A DNA stretch of 64,000 bases from Ciborinia camelliae (GCA_025890175.1 JANPYM010000006.1:1528000-1591999), one strand, 5' to 3'. Shown: positions 47,380-61,742, counted from the stretch's first letter. Notes: a model not told the origin generated them from the sequence alone. A program made the numbers and translations.

Positions 47380-49826
47380 ATGGCACCCAAACGTAACCGC
47401 GAAGATGACTTTGTGCTCACACTATCAGATAATGAGGACGAAGACCTCAACAATGTCGTTGAGGAAGAATTGCCTTTAGATCCTTCCTCAAACAAAAAAC
47501 GTAAACGCAACGATGATACTACCTCTGCTAAAAAGTCCAAGAAATCAAAGAAGAAGTCCGAGGATGAAGATGTGGAAGAAGAGGGAATATGGGGAATCAA
47601 GGATGCAGATGATGGAGCTATGGATTCCGACTTTGAGTTTGCATTGGAAGCAGACGGAAAGGGCGGCGCAGATTTAGAGGAATTTGAGGGCTGGGGATTC
47701 GACGGTGCGAAGAAGGGACTCAACGGAGGGGATAAAAAGGCAGTGGATATTGACGAGATTATTGCACGAAGAAGAGAGAAGAAGAAAGCTGCAGGAAAGA
47801 AGGGAGATACAGAGGACGAAGTAATGGCAGAACAAGAAGATGTCGTAGAAGAACAAGATGCGCCGGAGGGTATGGACTTCGAGGACGAGGATGATGAATT
47901 CATGGCTGAGGATGGATTTGGAATGGGTGCTGGGTCTGCAGAAGAGTCCGGGGCAGAGGAGGATTCCGATGCATCGGATAACGAAGAGGCGGGCGATGAT
48001 GATTCTGACAACGACTCTGTCGCATCACCAGCACCGCATCCAGATGATGCTGCCTCTGAGGCCTCCGATGATGACGAGGATATGGACGAAGACCCGGAGG
48101 AAGCTGCTAAACGAGAAGCATTCTTTGCTCCTGAAGAAAAGCCAGTCAAGGGTGCTAAGCCGGAGCTCAATTCAACATTCCAAAGCATGTCATTATCTAG
48201 ACCCATTCTTCGAGGTCTTGCTACCGTTGGCTTCACACAACCTACACCAATTCAATCGAAAACTATACCTGTTGCATTACTTGGGAAGGATGTTGTTGGT
48301 GGAGCTGTTACTGGTTCCGGAAAGACTGCAGCATTTATCGTCCCAGTCCTCGAACGTCTTCTATACAGACCCAAGAAAGTACCAACCAGTAGAGTGGCTA
48401 TTCTTATGCCAACTCGTGAGTTAGCAATTCAATGTCACGCAGTTGCTACGAAGCTTGCAAGCCATACTGATATCAAATTCTGTTTGGCTGTTGGAGGTCT
48501 TAGTTTGAAGGTCCAAGAAGCCGAATTACGTCTTCGTCCAGATGTCATTATTGCTACTCCTGGTCGTTTTATTGATCACATGCGAAACTCCCCAAGTTTT
48601 ACTGTTGATACTTTGGAGATTCTTGTTCTCGATGAAGCTGATCGAATGCTTGAAGCTGGTTTCGCTGATGAGTTGAACGAGATTTTAACAACCATTCCTA
48701 AGTCCAGACAGACTATGCTCTTCTCCGCAACAATGTCCTCGTCCGTTGATAACCTTATTCGTGTTGGTCTTAACCGACCTGTACGATTACTCGTTGACTC
48801 TCAGAAGTCAACTGCTGGTACTTTGACCCAAGAATTCATTCGTCTTCGCCCGGGAAGAGAGGGCAAACGTATGGGTTATCTTTTGTATCTTTGCGCAAAT
48901 GTCTACACTGATCGAGTTATTGTGTTCTTCAGACAAAAGAAGGAAGCCCATAGAGCACGTGTTATCTTCGGATTGTCTGGTCTCAAAGCTACTGAATTGC
49001 ACGGTAGCATGAGTCAAGAACAGGTATTTTTCTACTCTTCCACAATCAGTATTACATCAACTAACAAAGTTAGCGTATCAAAAGTGTAGAGGCTTTCCGT
49101 GATGGAAAAGCCTCCTTCCTTCTCGCCACCGATCTCGCCTCCCGTGGTCTCGATATCAAGGGCGTCGACACGGTAATCAACTACGAAGCCCCTCAATCCC
49201 ACGACATCTATCTCCATCGTGTCGGACGTACTGCTCGTGCTGGCCGTACCGGACGTGCCTGTACCATTGCCGCCGAACCAGATCGTAAAGTCGTTAAAGC
49301 AGCTGTAAAAGCCAGTCGTACCCAAGGAGCCAAGGTTGTCAGTCGAGTCATCGAAGCTAGTGAGGCGGATAGCTGGAGTGAAAAGGTTGATGCCATGGCG
49401 GATGAAATCGAAGAAATTTTGAAGGAAGAGAAAGAGGATAAGGTGCTGGCGCAAGCGGAGATGGAAGTTAGAAAGGGACAGAATTTTATGGATCATGAGG
49501 CGGAGATTAAGGGTAGACCTAAGAGAACATGGTTTGAGACTGAGAAGGAGAAATTGGCTTCGAAGAAATTGGGAATGGAGGAGTTGAATGGGGTTGTGGG
49601 TGGAAAGAAAAAGGGGAAGCTGAGTAATAAAGATAAAAAGAAGTTGGATGACAAGGGAGAGAGGTTAGAAGCCAGAGTTTGGAAGAAGGGCAGGCAGGAG
49701 AGGGAAGGAAAGGGCGTTTTGGCCAAGGAGAAGGGGAAGAAGAAGGTCAAGGGTGGGAAGCCAGCTGGACCCGGTGGAAAGAAGCCGATGAAACCGATGA
49801 GAACGGGTGGTGCGAAGAGGAGATAG
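47380..49826 (+). CDS. DRS1: DEAD-box RNA helicase DRS1 (60S ribosome biogenesis)
   Basis: Nucleolar ATP-dependent RNA helicase needed for 27S pre-rRNA processing and 60S assembly. Two exons: 47380-49023 and 49074-49826 (intron 50 nt), 798 residues. The start is [21 protein letters not shown] long acidic N-terminus (KKRKRND and runs of Asp/Glu, residues about 1-265) is typical of DRS1. Helicase motifs: Q-motif region [13 protein letters not shown], motif I AVTGSGKT (309 on), PTRELA, TPGR, DEAD (near 417), SAT, and in exon 2 [18 protein letters not shown] and [13 protein letters not shown]. The C-terminal lysine-rich tail follows. DRS1 is favoured over other DEAD proteins by the acidic leader, GSMSQEQ, and the C-terminal [10 protein letters not shown] element. 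No defect is seen. Confidence 0.95.
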
Positions 49827-50762
49827 ATAGAATAATTGCGGTGTTGGAGGAGAAAAAGTCATGATACCAATTCAATGTTTTATTATGTGTGTATGAGTAT
49901 CAAAAACGAATCCTCGATCCATGCTGCTTCCTCTCTCATTTAGTGTCCTGCAAAACAAATCATTATTTCTATATTATATCCCTGCATGCAGGCTGTATTC
50001 CTACATGACTTGACCATGAATCCAGCTCATATTCAATTCACCATCGATTATCCTGGATACTACCCATCTCATTCCATCACGCAACTACATATATATCCCA
50101 TCCCAGGGTCCCTTCTTCCCAATCAATGTTATATCATCTCAATTCCCATATCCATTGATTATATTATCATATTATCATCTTACTATCTGAGTTCCAACTC
50201 GCTCACTTATTCATCCCATCGTCCCCTTCCCACACACTCACACACTCACACACTCACACACTCACATATTGATATCTTGTTCTTCTTCTTCTTGTCCTGA
50301 TTATTCGGATTCGGATTCGGATTTGACGGGAGGTACAGGTTGGTTTGGTTGGGATCGACATCTAGGCCAGTGTGTGCCCAATAGTCAGAACTGCAGTCCC
50401 ATAATAAGAGAATTTACATTCTTGAATTCTTTTGAAAATTTTGAATTATTGAGAATATTATATTTATTTTAAATAACCAATCCACGTTTGCAGATTAATT
50501 GCTTTTCAAATATTGAAAACTTGAATTCGGCCTACGAGTCCGGACTCTTGGATAGCTGATCTAGGCTGAGGGATTTCGTTTGCGTGTCGGTATAGGAATT
50601 GGAATATAAGGGCTCAGGAGATGGTGTTCTGAAGTCGTATGGTATCGAGGTCATATGCTCTCCCCCATTCATATTCCCGTTTGTCCTCACGCCATCTCCA
50701 CCTCCATTCCCATCCTCAATAACATACATGGCAGGCGGCGGAAGTCTATAAACTACCGAATA
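49827..50762. other. Intergenic region between convergent DRS1 and membrane-protein genes
   Basis: 936 bp with two facing 3' ends. A CACACT microsatellite is at 50231-50266, followed by TTC repeats and the short inverted TTCGGATT runs near 50307. No gene is seen. Confidence 0.5.
50231..50266. repeat. CACACT/CTCACA microsatellite
   Basis: Tandem CACACT units with adjacent CTT-rich sequence. Non-coding. Confidence 0.85.
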
Positions 50763-52562
50763 CTATTGTTGCCGGTTCTGTCGGGAAGCATATTGTTGAG
50801 ATTGAAGCGAGGGAATCATCGCCGAAGGTGGCGGTCTATAAACCTCGTGAATAACTTGCGGGAGTTTTTGTTCCCGTGCTGGATTTTGCGCAGTTGGAAT
50901 CTGCACTTGCGGGTTTTCTTTTTCGGTGATGATGGGCATAGAGGGGATGTATACGCCGGCTGTTGGTTTATCATTTTGCGTCGCATTCCCATTCCCATTC
51001 CCATTTATGTCTTGGGTGGTTTGATACGCGGATTGTGAATGAGGTGCAACAGATGGATATCGGTTCTTCTTCTTCAAGAGAAAAAATGCTAAGAGGAAGA
51101 TAAGGGCAAGGAGGGCGATGCCTCCAACTACACCACCGATGATGGGACCGATGGGTATCTTTTTTTTCTTGTGTGATCCGATTGTGGAGGTAGAAGAGGA
51201 GGATGAAGAGGAAGATGTTTGTTGCGGTGCCACTATTTGGGATGTAGTTTTGGGGCGAGAGTCTGAAGGGGATGTGGTGCTTGGGTTTGAATTTGCGGTT
51301 GGGATCTTGGGAGTGTTAGATGATTCGAATATTTAATCTTGTGAAGTGGAGAAAGGAGGGGTAGATGGGAGACAAGAATGAGAAAAGATAAAAAAATACA
51401 TACCACACTCTCTCCCGCAGTCACAGTCTCTGTTCCAACACCACCGGCATTACCACCAGCGACACTTTCATCCAAAGTCGCAAGCGTAGCAGCCGTCTCC
51501 AACAGCTCAACTGTTAACTCATAGCTCGTTGTTGCACATCCAAAATTCGAGTATGTTGCTCCCGGACCAAAGACGAATGCTAGATAGCCACAAGCTGGAG
51601 CGGAAGAATCGCTATGCTTTCTGTTAGCCTCATGATCTAGTATAGCGAACAGGATTTTCAATAGTCCGGGCTGTCGTCCAACTCCAACAATGAAAGACCT
51701 CTTGATTCTTGAATCAAGTTAGAACACATTGATATCATTTGAAACATCCAATTCCTTTCGAACCTTAAATCGTATCCAAACATCGAAAGCTCGCGTCTAA
51801 TCTGCTGGTCCAGACTATTGGACACCCCGATAGCGAAAAAGAAGAAGGGGATAATACAATCAAAAATAAAGATGAGAAAGAAGAAAAGGGTCCTTGGGGA
51901 GAAAATATAAATCATCGTAGAGAGATAATAAATCGATTTAGGGAGGAAATGCGGAAAAAGAGGAAAAAATTACCAATATATCTGACTACTTGGCGCATCC
52001 CCAACTTGCGTCTGAGGCCAATCCCAACACTCGGTAATCCAATCATAGCTCACACTAGTTTTCCCACATCCCTCGTAGAAATAACCATCGGAGGCGGATG
52101 TAAAAAGACAGGTTTCGCTGTTGGGACATTGGGGTTGACCGAAGCCTGTGGGTTGTGTGTTAGTGGACTAACTTGAGATCTCAAAATTTTCAATCACAAG
52201 TCTCGAGTCCCAAAGAGTTAAGGATGGAGTTGTGATTCTCGGGAATAAAGAACCATACGAGGATAATATAAAAGAGGCAAAGATCCCAGGAATAAATAAA
52301 ACACACCTCCAGGAATAGTCCACTCGGTACAAACATTTGTAGCCCCCCTCTTATTCTTTTCCTTTGCTACCCCAAATCCCCAATCCAGCCTTCTCCTTAC
52401 CAACTCAAGTTCCGGCGCCAATGTTGGACTGGGCATCTGAAGCACCTCTCCATACCCAAGCGTCTGCGATGGCATTTCCCCTAATGCAAATCCCGCTACG
52501 AGTTGAAGGGAATCGATATACAGGATAAAGACCAGGTAGGAGCCAAGGGATAGCCAGTCCAT
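50763..52562 (-). CDS. Single-pass membrane protein with Ser-rich stalk
   Basis: Predicted type I surface protein; no established family named with confidence. Four exons (minus strand): 52562-52307, 52145-51974, 51611-51404 and 51305-50763; frame sums to 392 residues. The signal-like N-terminus is LSLGSYLVFILYIDSLQLVA. The ectodomain has Cys-rich blocks: CTEW near the exon 1 end, CPNSETCLFTSASDGYFYEG, ITECWDW, and CDSSAPACGYLAFVFGPGAT. A Ser/Thr/Pro-rich stalk precedes a Ser run, then the transmembrane segment (PIIGGVVGGIALLALIFLLA, about residue 264 on) and a KKKNR stop-transfer. The cytosolic tail is Pro/Gln-rich. The layout resembles WSC/Mid2-like wall sensors by architecture, not by clear homology. 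The intron at 51612-51973 (362 nt) is unusually long here, so exon 2-3 linkage is the weakest part of the model. Confidence 0.62.
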
Positions 52563-53845
52563 CTTTGAAGATGCGGGAGGAAGAGGAATTGAGAATTTTG
52601 AAGGAAAGAGAGGAGAGATAGCCAGATTCCCAACACTATTCTGCGTACACGGAGTGCGAATAATGGAAGTAAGGTAGGTAAGTAATCACGAGAAAGAAAA
52701 CAGGAGTTTAAACTGTCCTTCCTTTGACTTCAAAAGAAAGACCTAGGCACTATCCATCTTGTATATACCCCATCTCCCCAGTCCCATTCAGCTGCTCCAT
52801 CCGACCTCCAAATCCTCTCTCTAATCTATCCTCACCCATCACCCACCCATATCACAAAGTAAACCAACCTATCAGAAAAAACATAATACTGTAGCCTTAC
52901 CGTACAACAACCACGGTAACCAGCCCAATAAAAACAAAGGTCCCTTCGGTCCCTCCACGCATGATGCACCCCGTGCAAAAAAGCCATTGTGACGCCACAA
53001 TATACATGCAGGAGGCAGCTGAAAGCTTGTTAGACGAATTGGAATTTGGAAACATATAAAATTGTGGAAAAAAGAATGGAAACGTCGCGGGAGGGACATG
53101 CTGGTTGTTAAAGAGCTATTTTTGAGTATGAATACTGTGTAATATAGTAAAATAGGAATATATTTTAAGGTAACGACAACTCCTTGAAAGTCGAGATGTA
53201 AGGCATGTAGAATTGCACCTATATAATATATTACCGTCGACCACTAGTTCAAATATTTCGTATAGCGAATATATGTGGGAATGGGTAAACAAAGCTAAGC
53301 TTGGGTTTAATTGAAGTTTTCGCAATAGTTTTCCAATATATGCTTCAAAGATTTCCTTTTCTAGAATGAAGTTATTATAAAAGGTCTGGCTGGTACGTCC
53401 TTCCCCAAGCTTCATTCAGCTCCAAAAACGCCACCAAACAAAAGACATGAGATATGCGGCTCATTCACTCACTCGCAGCCGAGCAGCCGAGCAGCCCGGC
53501 TTCTTTTGGGAATTTGGAAGCGAGTATATCTCTTGGCTCGCCGCCTCACTCAGGCCCGAGTCTAAATTCATACAATTTTCCAGAGTAGGCAGACAGTGCT
53601 TGAACCATCACCAAGAAAAAGAAAACAGTGAGAAAAGGAAATCTGGAAACAATATACTATCCGGCTCACCGGGTAATGAAGTCGGTGCATCGAAAATTGG
53701 AGGTTCTTCATTCTTTCTTTCGTATAAATCATAATCCTTTATTACTTCCTGTTGCTTCATTTTTCTTTTCTTCAAAGTCTATTCGCCATCGGAATTCATG
53801 CATACGCCCATTCAAAAATACAAAATACACGCTCGCCCACGCGTT
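52563..53845. other. Intergenic region between the membrane-protein gene and APP1
   Basis: About 1.3 kb between two minus-strand genes: the promoter of the membrane-protein gene and the APP1 3' UTR. Short open frames resemble nothing known. An AGGTAGGTA site is near 52674. Confidence 0.5.
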
Positions 53846-56425
53846 CTAACGTTTCAAATCTTTAACCTTAACCTCGCCACCCCCATTCCCCGTCCTCCCC
53901 TTCCCATTTCCATTTCCATACCCCTCAACGCCCATCTCGCGCATACTTTTTTCTATCATGTGTACAGCCTCAATACATACATCTCCACCTGTTCTCCAAG
54001 CTCTCAATGTCACATTTTGACCATCAAGGATATCTTTTGCGCGTTTCCAGCGACGTTTCCAGAGATCGAGTTTTTTGTTGGCGGATGCTCCGTTATAAGG
54101 ACGGTAGTACTCATCTTCAGATGATTCGGGACTGTTGCTGTTATTTGTGTTGGTATGGGCAATACTGCTGGCAGTAGAAATTGAAGAGGGTATTGTTGAT
54201 GTTCTGCGTAGTGGCGGTGGTGGTCCATTGGTCGAAGGACTGTACGATTGTCTGTATGAATGTTGTGGCTTTGAATTCGATTCGCCCATGCCTGGTATGT
54301 AAGATCTCATTTCTGGAAGATTATTGTAAGTCTCCGCAACTTTATTGCGAGCACTGGAAATGTAACTATCATTAGATGATTCCGACAACTCCGCGCTGCT
54401 TTGTGTCTGTTTCAATGGATGATTTACGCTTCCATGTATAGCACCCGAACGACGAGGCTTTGGTGGTGGCGGAGGGGTGTTCCGATTCTTGTGTTCAGAC
54501 GATTCAGGTTGAACGACTGTGATTGTGCTAACTCCTCGAAGGGACAGAGGTTTGGATGGTCGAGGTGGAGGAGTTTTACCATCATTGGTAGACTTTCTTC
54601 GTGGAACATCCGGTTTTTCCGCTTCTGACATAGATCGAGGTATGACTTGCCGATGAGATTGATGTATAGGTTCATTCTCGGGCTCATCTCCAAAGTCAAT
54701 GAGTGTTCCCATGGCCGGACCACTACTGGTCTGAAGTTTTGCTTCCGAGGGAACTCTAGGAGGCAAAGGTGGTCTTTTCTCTGACTGCTCTGATTTACTA
54801 TATGTAGATGATCTCCCGCTATCAATGGATTGTGGTCGAGATGAAGTTGAAGGCTCATATCTTCGCCGTTCTCCACTGAGAGGGCCCAGTGCCGAATTAA
54901 AGAACCCTATATCGGCAGGTGTTGTGACATCTCTGATAAAGATTCCGAGAATTTTCCCCGGATTTGCTAGAACAACATCGGTATAGACTTCTAAATCGGC
55001 TTCACCACTATCCCCAATCAGAATGAACTTCCTTTCTGGAAAATCTCGCATGATTTTCTCAAGAGTACCTTTCTTTCTTTCAGCAACAGGTTCAAAGATA
55101 CCCTGGAGCATTCCGCTGTATTGTTTAAGATGACAAGACCCAGGTGGCAACCCTGCTTTTCTGAAAAAGCTCACTAAGACAGGAAAAAGTTGCCAAGGTG
55201 AATTGGATACGTAATGTACCCCTACACCCATATCGTACATTGTATTATACCACTCCCTGACACCCTCGATCGTGAGATCAGCAAATTCACGGATGAAGAC
55301 ATTTCTGAAAATCTCTCTTGACCCTGCACCAATTGAAGAATGCTTAATTGTATCATCGACATCACTGATCAAACTGACTCCTTTTGGCTCAGTAATCTTG
55401 ACTTCTTCAATCGCCGAAAGATATTCCGAGGCCAATACTCTAACATGTGTAGGAATGAATTCTAAAGCAGCTCGCATATTGAAATGGCCTGCTTCATTTG
55501 TTTCTATTGTTCGTGATGAAGAATACTTTTCATTGTAAAAGAAAACCGTGATTGCTGTAGAAACTATTGGATTCGTCAGGAATGGTCTTAATCGTGCCAT
55601 CATATGCGCATTCGCTGTCAAAAGCTCCGCTTGGGTCATTTCGGAGGGCTGATTCCATGATGCACGTTTTGATAGACGACCGGGAGCAGGAGATGACTCG
55701 GGCGAGACTCGTGAACTACCGCCGCGCCGCCTACCACGCTCACTATCATAGATACTTTCACCATCCGAATCACGCTTTGGCTTTTCACTGTAATCGCCCC
55801 GAAGGGCTGCCTCCTCCTCGCCTCGTCCTTTTTTCAATATCTGTTCTGCTTCTCGAGCGATCTTTTCTTCGTCACGCCTATCTTCATGTTCTCTGTGTTT
55901 TGCCCGTAATGAATTCGAATCTGGACTGGTATCACGACTCCCAGATTTCGGTGCTGGTATGCCACTCAACTGGCGTGCGAGACCAATGAGTAATCTGTTC
56001 TTTCTCGTCATGGGTCCTCTATGAGGAGAATAAAGCCATCCTCTAACATCCACATCGACTATAGCCCTATCATCCTCATATTTCTGCCATTCCCTTGCCC
56101 AATATTCTGCATCTCCCGGTTCGTTCATTCTGGGATTCATGTGGGGATTTTCAAAAAACGGTTTCTCTTTTGTATGTTTTCGCGCATACGATGGGAATAA
56201 TATCATTTGCTCATCCCCATGAGAGACAATAGCTACATCCGGAAATGAGCCTGGTATTCCGTGGGGATCATCATCCACTCCATTCTCTCCTCCCCATTTC
56301 TCGGAATACGATTGTTGATATGATTGGCGAAGTTCATTTGCAGCTTTCCAATAGCCTGCCAGCTTCTCCCTCTTTCCTCCACGTTTTCGTTCCTCCCCAT
56401 ATCCATCTGCGACATAGCTAGACAT
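53846..56425 (-). CDS. APP1: Actin patch protein 1, phosphatidate phosphatase
   Basis: APP1 is an Mg-dependent phosphatidate phosphatase of the HAD-like superfamily, producing diacylglycerol at cortical actin patches and linked to endocytosis. The coding part from the Met at 56425 is 859 residues. It has KLAGYWKAANELRQSYQQSY, an N-terminal region FPDVAIVSHGDEQMILFPSY, then the catalytic motif DVDDT (residues about 355-359) in SLISDVDDTIKHSSIGAG, a second HAD element with FILIGDSGEADLEVY, and a long Pro/Ser-rich tail (PPPPPKPRRS), a probable SH3 or actin-adaptor ligand. The start is uncertain: the frame stays open upstream to 56755 with family-like sequence (YYKLRAQSRIYNYIVRTQLK) and a possible acceptor (CTGACAG) near 56756, so an upstream exon may add about 100 residues. 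No internal intron is needed. Confidence 0.9.
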   Translation of the reverse strand: MSSYVADGYGEERKRGGKREKLAGYWKAANELRQSYQQSYSEKWGGENGVDDDPHGIPGSFPDVAIVSHGDEQMILFPSYARKHTKEKPFFENPHMNPRMNEPGDAEYWAREWQKYEDDRAIVDVDVRGWLYSPHRGPMTRKNRLLIGLARQLSGIPAPKSGSRDTSPDSNSLRAKHREHEDRRDEEKIAREAEQILKKGRGEEEAALRGDYSEKPKRDSDGESIYDSERGRRRGGSSRVSPESSPAPGRLSKRASWNQPSEMTQAELLTANAHMMARLRPFLTNPIVSTAITVFFYNEKYSSSRTIETNEAGHFNMRAALEFIPTHVRVLASEYLSAIEEVKITEPKGVSLISDVDDTIKHSSIGAGSREIFRNVFIREFADLTIEGVREWYNTMYDMGVGVHYVSNSPWQLFPVLVSFFRKAGLPPGSCHLKQYSGMLQGIFEPVAERKKGTLEKIMRDFPERKFILIGDSGEADLEVYTDVVLANPGKILGIFIRDVTTPADIGFFNSALGPLSGERRRYEPSTSSRPQSIDSGRSSTYSKSEQSEKRPPLPPRVPSEAKLQTSSGPAMGTLIDFGDEPENEPIHQSHRQVIPRSMSEAEKPDVPRRKSTNDGKTPPPRPSKPLSLRGVSTITVVQPESSEHKNRNTPPPPPKPRRSGAIHGSVNHPLKQTQSSAELSESSNDSYISSARNKVAETYNNLPEMRSYIPGMGESNSKPQHSYRQSYSPSTNGPPPPLRRTSTIPSSISTASSIAHTNTNNSNSPESSEDEYYRPYNGASANKKLDLWKRRWKRAKDILDGQNVTLRAWRTGGDVCIEAVHMIEKSMREMGVEGYGNGNGKGRTGNGGGEVKVKDLKR

Positions 56426-56755
56426 CGAGCCAGATGATGGGTTCAGCTTGCCTGAAGCCGTCGCATTGTCGTTAGAGCCGCCACCCAAGAATCTTCTTCC
56501 CCGCCTTCCAAGGATTTGAAGGGCAGTTGTCCCAGCAGCTCTCTTCTCTTTCCGTTTTAACTGAGTCCTGACTATGTAATTATATATACGTGACTGTGCG
56601 CGAAGTTTATAGTATGGTAATGTTTCGAATCGGAAATTCGTGAAGCGCTCGCGTGCAGTCTGCCTAGGATGTGGGAACAGGTATCGAAAAAAGGATATCC
56701 TGTGGTGAGGATGACCAGTTCGACGAAGTGAAGGAGGAGCCACAATAAATGTGCG

Positions 56756-57908
56756 AGGCTGTCAGCCTGAATGGGGTTGAGTTCTCTGGAGATGTTCCGC
56801 AACAACCTAAATGCAAGGCCCGAGTATGCTTATATTTGTCATGATCTGACGATGGAATCAATGGAATGAATGCTGCAGGTGGGTTTGGATGAAACCTTGA
56901 AAATTGGGCTTAAATATGTTCAATTGTGAAAATTGATGGATGAGAAGCTTAAAGGATGTAAGATTACAAGATGCGTTGCCAAGAGACTTCTAGATGGGAT
57001 TTGGGAAATACCTTAATTAACTTTTTCTTTTCCAAGCTTTCTTTAAATGGGTGTACCAGACACTGTGCAAATCAACGATCTCGCCTACGTCACTGTCTTA
57101 AAAAGGCGGTGCCACCCTGTACAGCCCTACAAAATATACCTTCCCTTCAAGGTCCCTTCCGTTATAAGGGCTGATCAATGCTTGTAAGGTAGGTATTTAG
57201 ATGAGTACCTAGGTATGGAAACATAGGATTGTATTTATTTGAGACTCATAGTCTCTGAATGTAAATTGTATTGGTTTGCTAAAGTACATAGATGTGTAAA
57301 GAGCCATTTGAGGTGGCCCTCTTTTTGCTGGACCTTTCAAGCAGTGCTTGATGTCATTTTTGCATAATGGAACTCCCCCCCCCCTTTCCTTCGGGCCTCG
57401 AAGTACCATGAAGCAATAGTCTCTAAGAACGCCAGTGCTAGATTATTTCAGGAAATTCTCCCCTTTCAATTTGCCTCGAAAATTGTACCCAGGCGTGGAT
57501 GTAAGTTTTCATTATTACGGGTTTACCCCGAAAGATACGAAGGAAGCAGATAATATTTAAGTCAAGATTTACTTAACGAAACGAATGAAGGTGTCGACGC
57601 AAACTGTCTGAGGTCAGTGATTGATTAGATCGGCCGTTTTTTTATGTGGTTTGATGGTCGCAATGAGCGAGAGCTGATGTTGAGCAAGCCTGTCATTAGA
57701 TCCCATCAATGATAGTAGAGAAAGGGAGTATGGTGGTTTCGCACTGAATAATTATCCAGCAGTAGTTACTACCTGCTGTCTCTTTGCGGGTGCTTGTCTA
57801 GCGTCCTAGAATAAGTTAGCAATGCTCAAAAGTTATCTTAGGATAGCCTGATCAAAAACGAGAGTCTCCGCCTTTAACCTTGGGCCAGATCCCAACCAGG
57901 GATTGGCT
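56756..57908. other. Intergenic region between PAP1 and APP1
   Basis: About 1.15 kb between two minus-strand genes. Contains ACCTAGGT (57207) and a C10 run at about 57376. The left edge may hold an unrecognised APP1 first exon. No other gene is seen. Confidence 0.45.
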
Positions 57909-59937
<2,029 letters not shown>

Positions 59938-60323
59938 TTTGATGAAGATAGCGAGACCGAAAGCTTTGATTTGGCTTTCTAAGCTGTCGAGATGAACAGC
60001 TTAAAATTAATGTAAGTATCAATGTTTGTCGGTTTGTTTGTGAAGAAGCTAGAGTCAAACACTCGCGCCGACCATAAATTGCTCTGCAATCGTGCATAAG
60101 CGAAGATTTAGTTTTGAGCTTCCGGTCAGCTTAAAAGCTTCCTCTCTGACCGTGCCACCCTCACCACCCCCACCTGCGCCGAAGAAACACAATATTATAT
60201 TCACTTGTCTTGAAAATCATAAGATTCCAAGGCTTTATTAGTCATTCCAAAAGTTTACTCTTTTGACAAGAATATCCCTCGTAGCCACCTAATGTTTATG
60301 AAGCGATCAAATATACATACAAT
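59938..60323. promoter_or_regulatory. Bidirectional promoter between PAP1 and the methyltransferase gene
   Basis: 386 bp between start codons of divergent genes. It must hold both transcription starts; no diagnostic element is singled out. Confidence 0.6.
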
Positions 60324-61742
60324 ATGGCTGACGTTAGTAATTCCTGGGAGGGTAACGACGAAACTCAGAATGATCCTGATGAGCAGAGAGTTCTTTTTCA
60401 AGCTCTGGATTCTTTCTAGTAAGACTATTTCTATTTAATGGCACCTTTCAGTCTAATATCATGGGACATTCAGCCGGAATCATAGCACCTGATTCATGAA
60501 AACATCAAGCGAGTGCTGTTTGTGTCATGTCATATGGAATTAGGGGGACTTCCATATGTTCTCCGAACAGAAGCCAAGTGAACATAAGATATAACTTTAA
60601 ATAACATAAATAATAGCCAGTATCAAAAGATAGCTCACTACAACACCACGCATCTAAGGAGACAAGCATTCTACGCCTTACCTCGAGCCCACTGGGAACT
60701 TCTAGCATCTCCACCCATCAACTACCTAGACACCTTAATAGCTGTTGATGACGGCATAGATAAAAATGCAGAACTCTCAGAAGCCATTCTATCAGCAGGT
60801 CTCCAATCTTTCAACCTCCCAACCCCCTCCTCAAACTTCAACCCCAACGCCAAATCTCCAGATGACTTTCGCGGGACAGCCACCCCTGGTGATCTCGAAA
60901 AGGCGCGAAGTACTCTTCGCCAAATGTATCGGGACTGGTCATCCGAAGGAGCCGTCGAACGCCAAGCATCTTATGGCCCCGTAATCCAAGCTCTTCAAGA
61001 CGAGAGAGCCAGATCCCCACCCCAGGATAGTAACATGCGTGTCCTAGTTCCCGGTGCGGGTCTCGGCCGTCTAGTATTTGATCTGTGTATGCAAGGATTT
61101 GACGTCGAGGGCAATGAGATTAGTTACCATCAACTTCTTGCTAGTGCATATATTCTCAATTCCTGTCCTCGGAAAGAAAATCACACTATTTTCCCATGGG
61201 TACATTCATTTTCCAACCACAAAACCCGGGAAAACCAACTGCGATCCGTCAAAATCCCAGATATACACCCAGGGGATGCACTCTACTCCAACCCGCAAGC
61301 GGGAGAAATGAGTATGAGCGCCTCGGATTTCCTCCTCTTGTACGGCCATGAAGAAAGGGCCGGATATTACGACGCAGTAGCCACCGTCTTTTTCCTCGAC
61401 ACAGCTCCAAATATCATCCGCTATCTCGAAGTAATTCGCAATTGCCTAATACCCGGCGGATTACTCATAAACATGGGACCACTCCTCTGGCACTTTGAAA
61501 ACAATCCCCCAGGCTCTTCCACCCCCTCCCCAAAACAGCCCGGCAATCAATATCAAGATCAAGGTATAGCCGATCCTGGAAACGTCGAACTCACCAATTC
61601 GGAAATCCTTCTTCTCCTCCCGAAGCTAGGTTTCACGGTCCTTACTTCCTCGACCGACTTAAAAGCCCCTTATATCCAAGATCCAGAATCGATGCTCCAA
61701 AATACTTATTCGGCTAGTTTTTGGGTGGCGAGGAAATGTTAG
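60324..61742 (+). CDS. Carnosine N-methyltransferase-like protein (N2227 family)
   Basis: N2227-type SAM-dependent methyltransferase, orthologous in layout to yeast YNL092W and animal CARNMT1. Histidine N-methylation of small peptides is known in that family; the fungal substrate is not established. Exon 1 is 60324-60418 (MADVSNSWEGNDETQNDPDE and the next few residues). A 198-nt intron leads to 60617-61742; total 406 residues. The N-terminal part includes YQYQKIAHYNTTHLRRQAFY, the N2227 entry region. The SAM-binding motif is VLVPGAGLGRLVFDL, then VEGNEISYHQLLASAYILN. The family-typical C-terminus has LLINMGPLLWHFENNP. The intron is longer than its neighbours' but has clear GTAAGA and AATAG ends, and the split TA-C codon restores Tyr. 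Confidence 0.92.

Noticed and set aside
47370..48236. 288-codon minus-strand frame rich in Ser
   Set aside because: It is antisense to the acidic N-terminus of DRS1; Asp/Glu codons read backwards give Ser-rich frames.
50231..50266. CRISPR-like spaced repeat
   Set aside because: Units are adjacent without spacers and this is a eukaryotic microsatellite.
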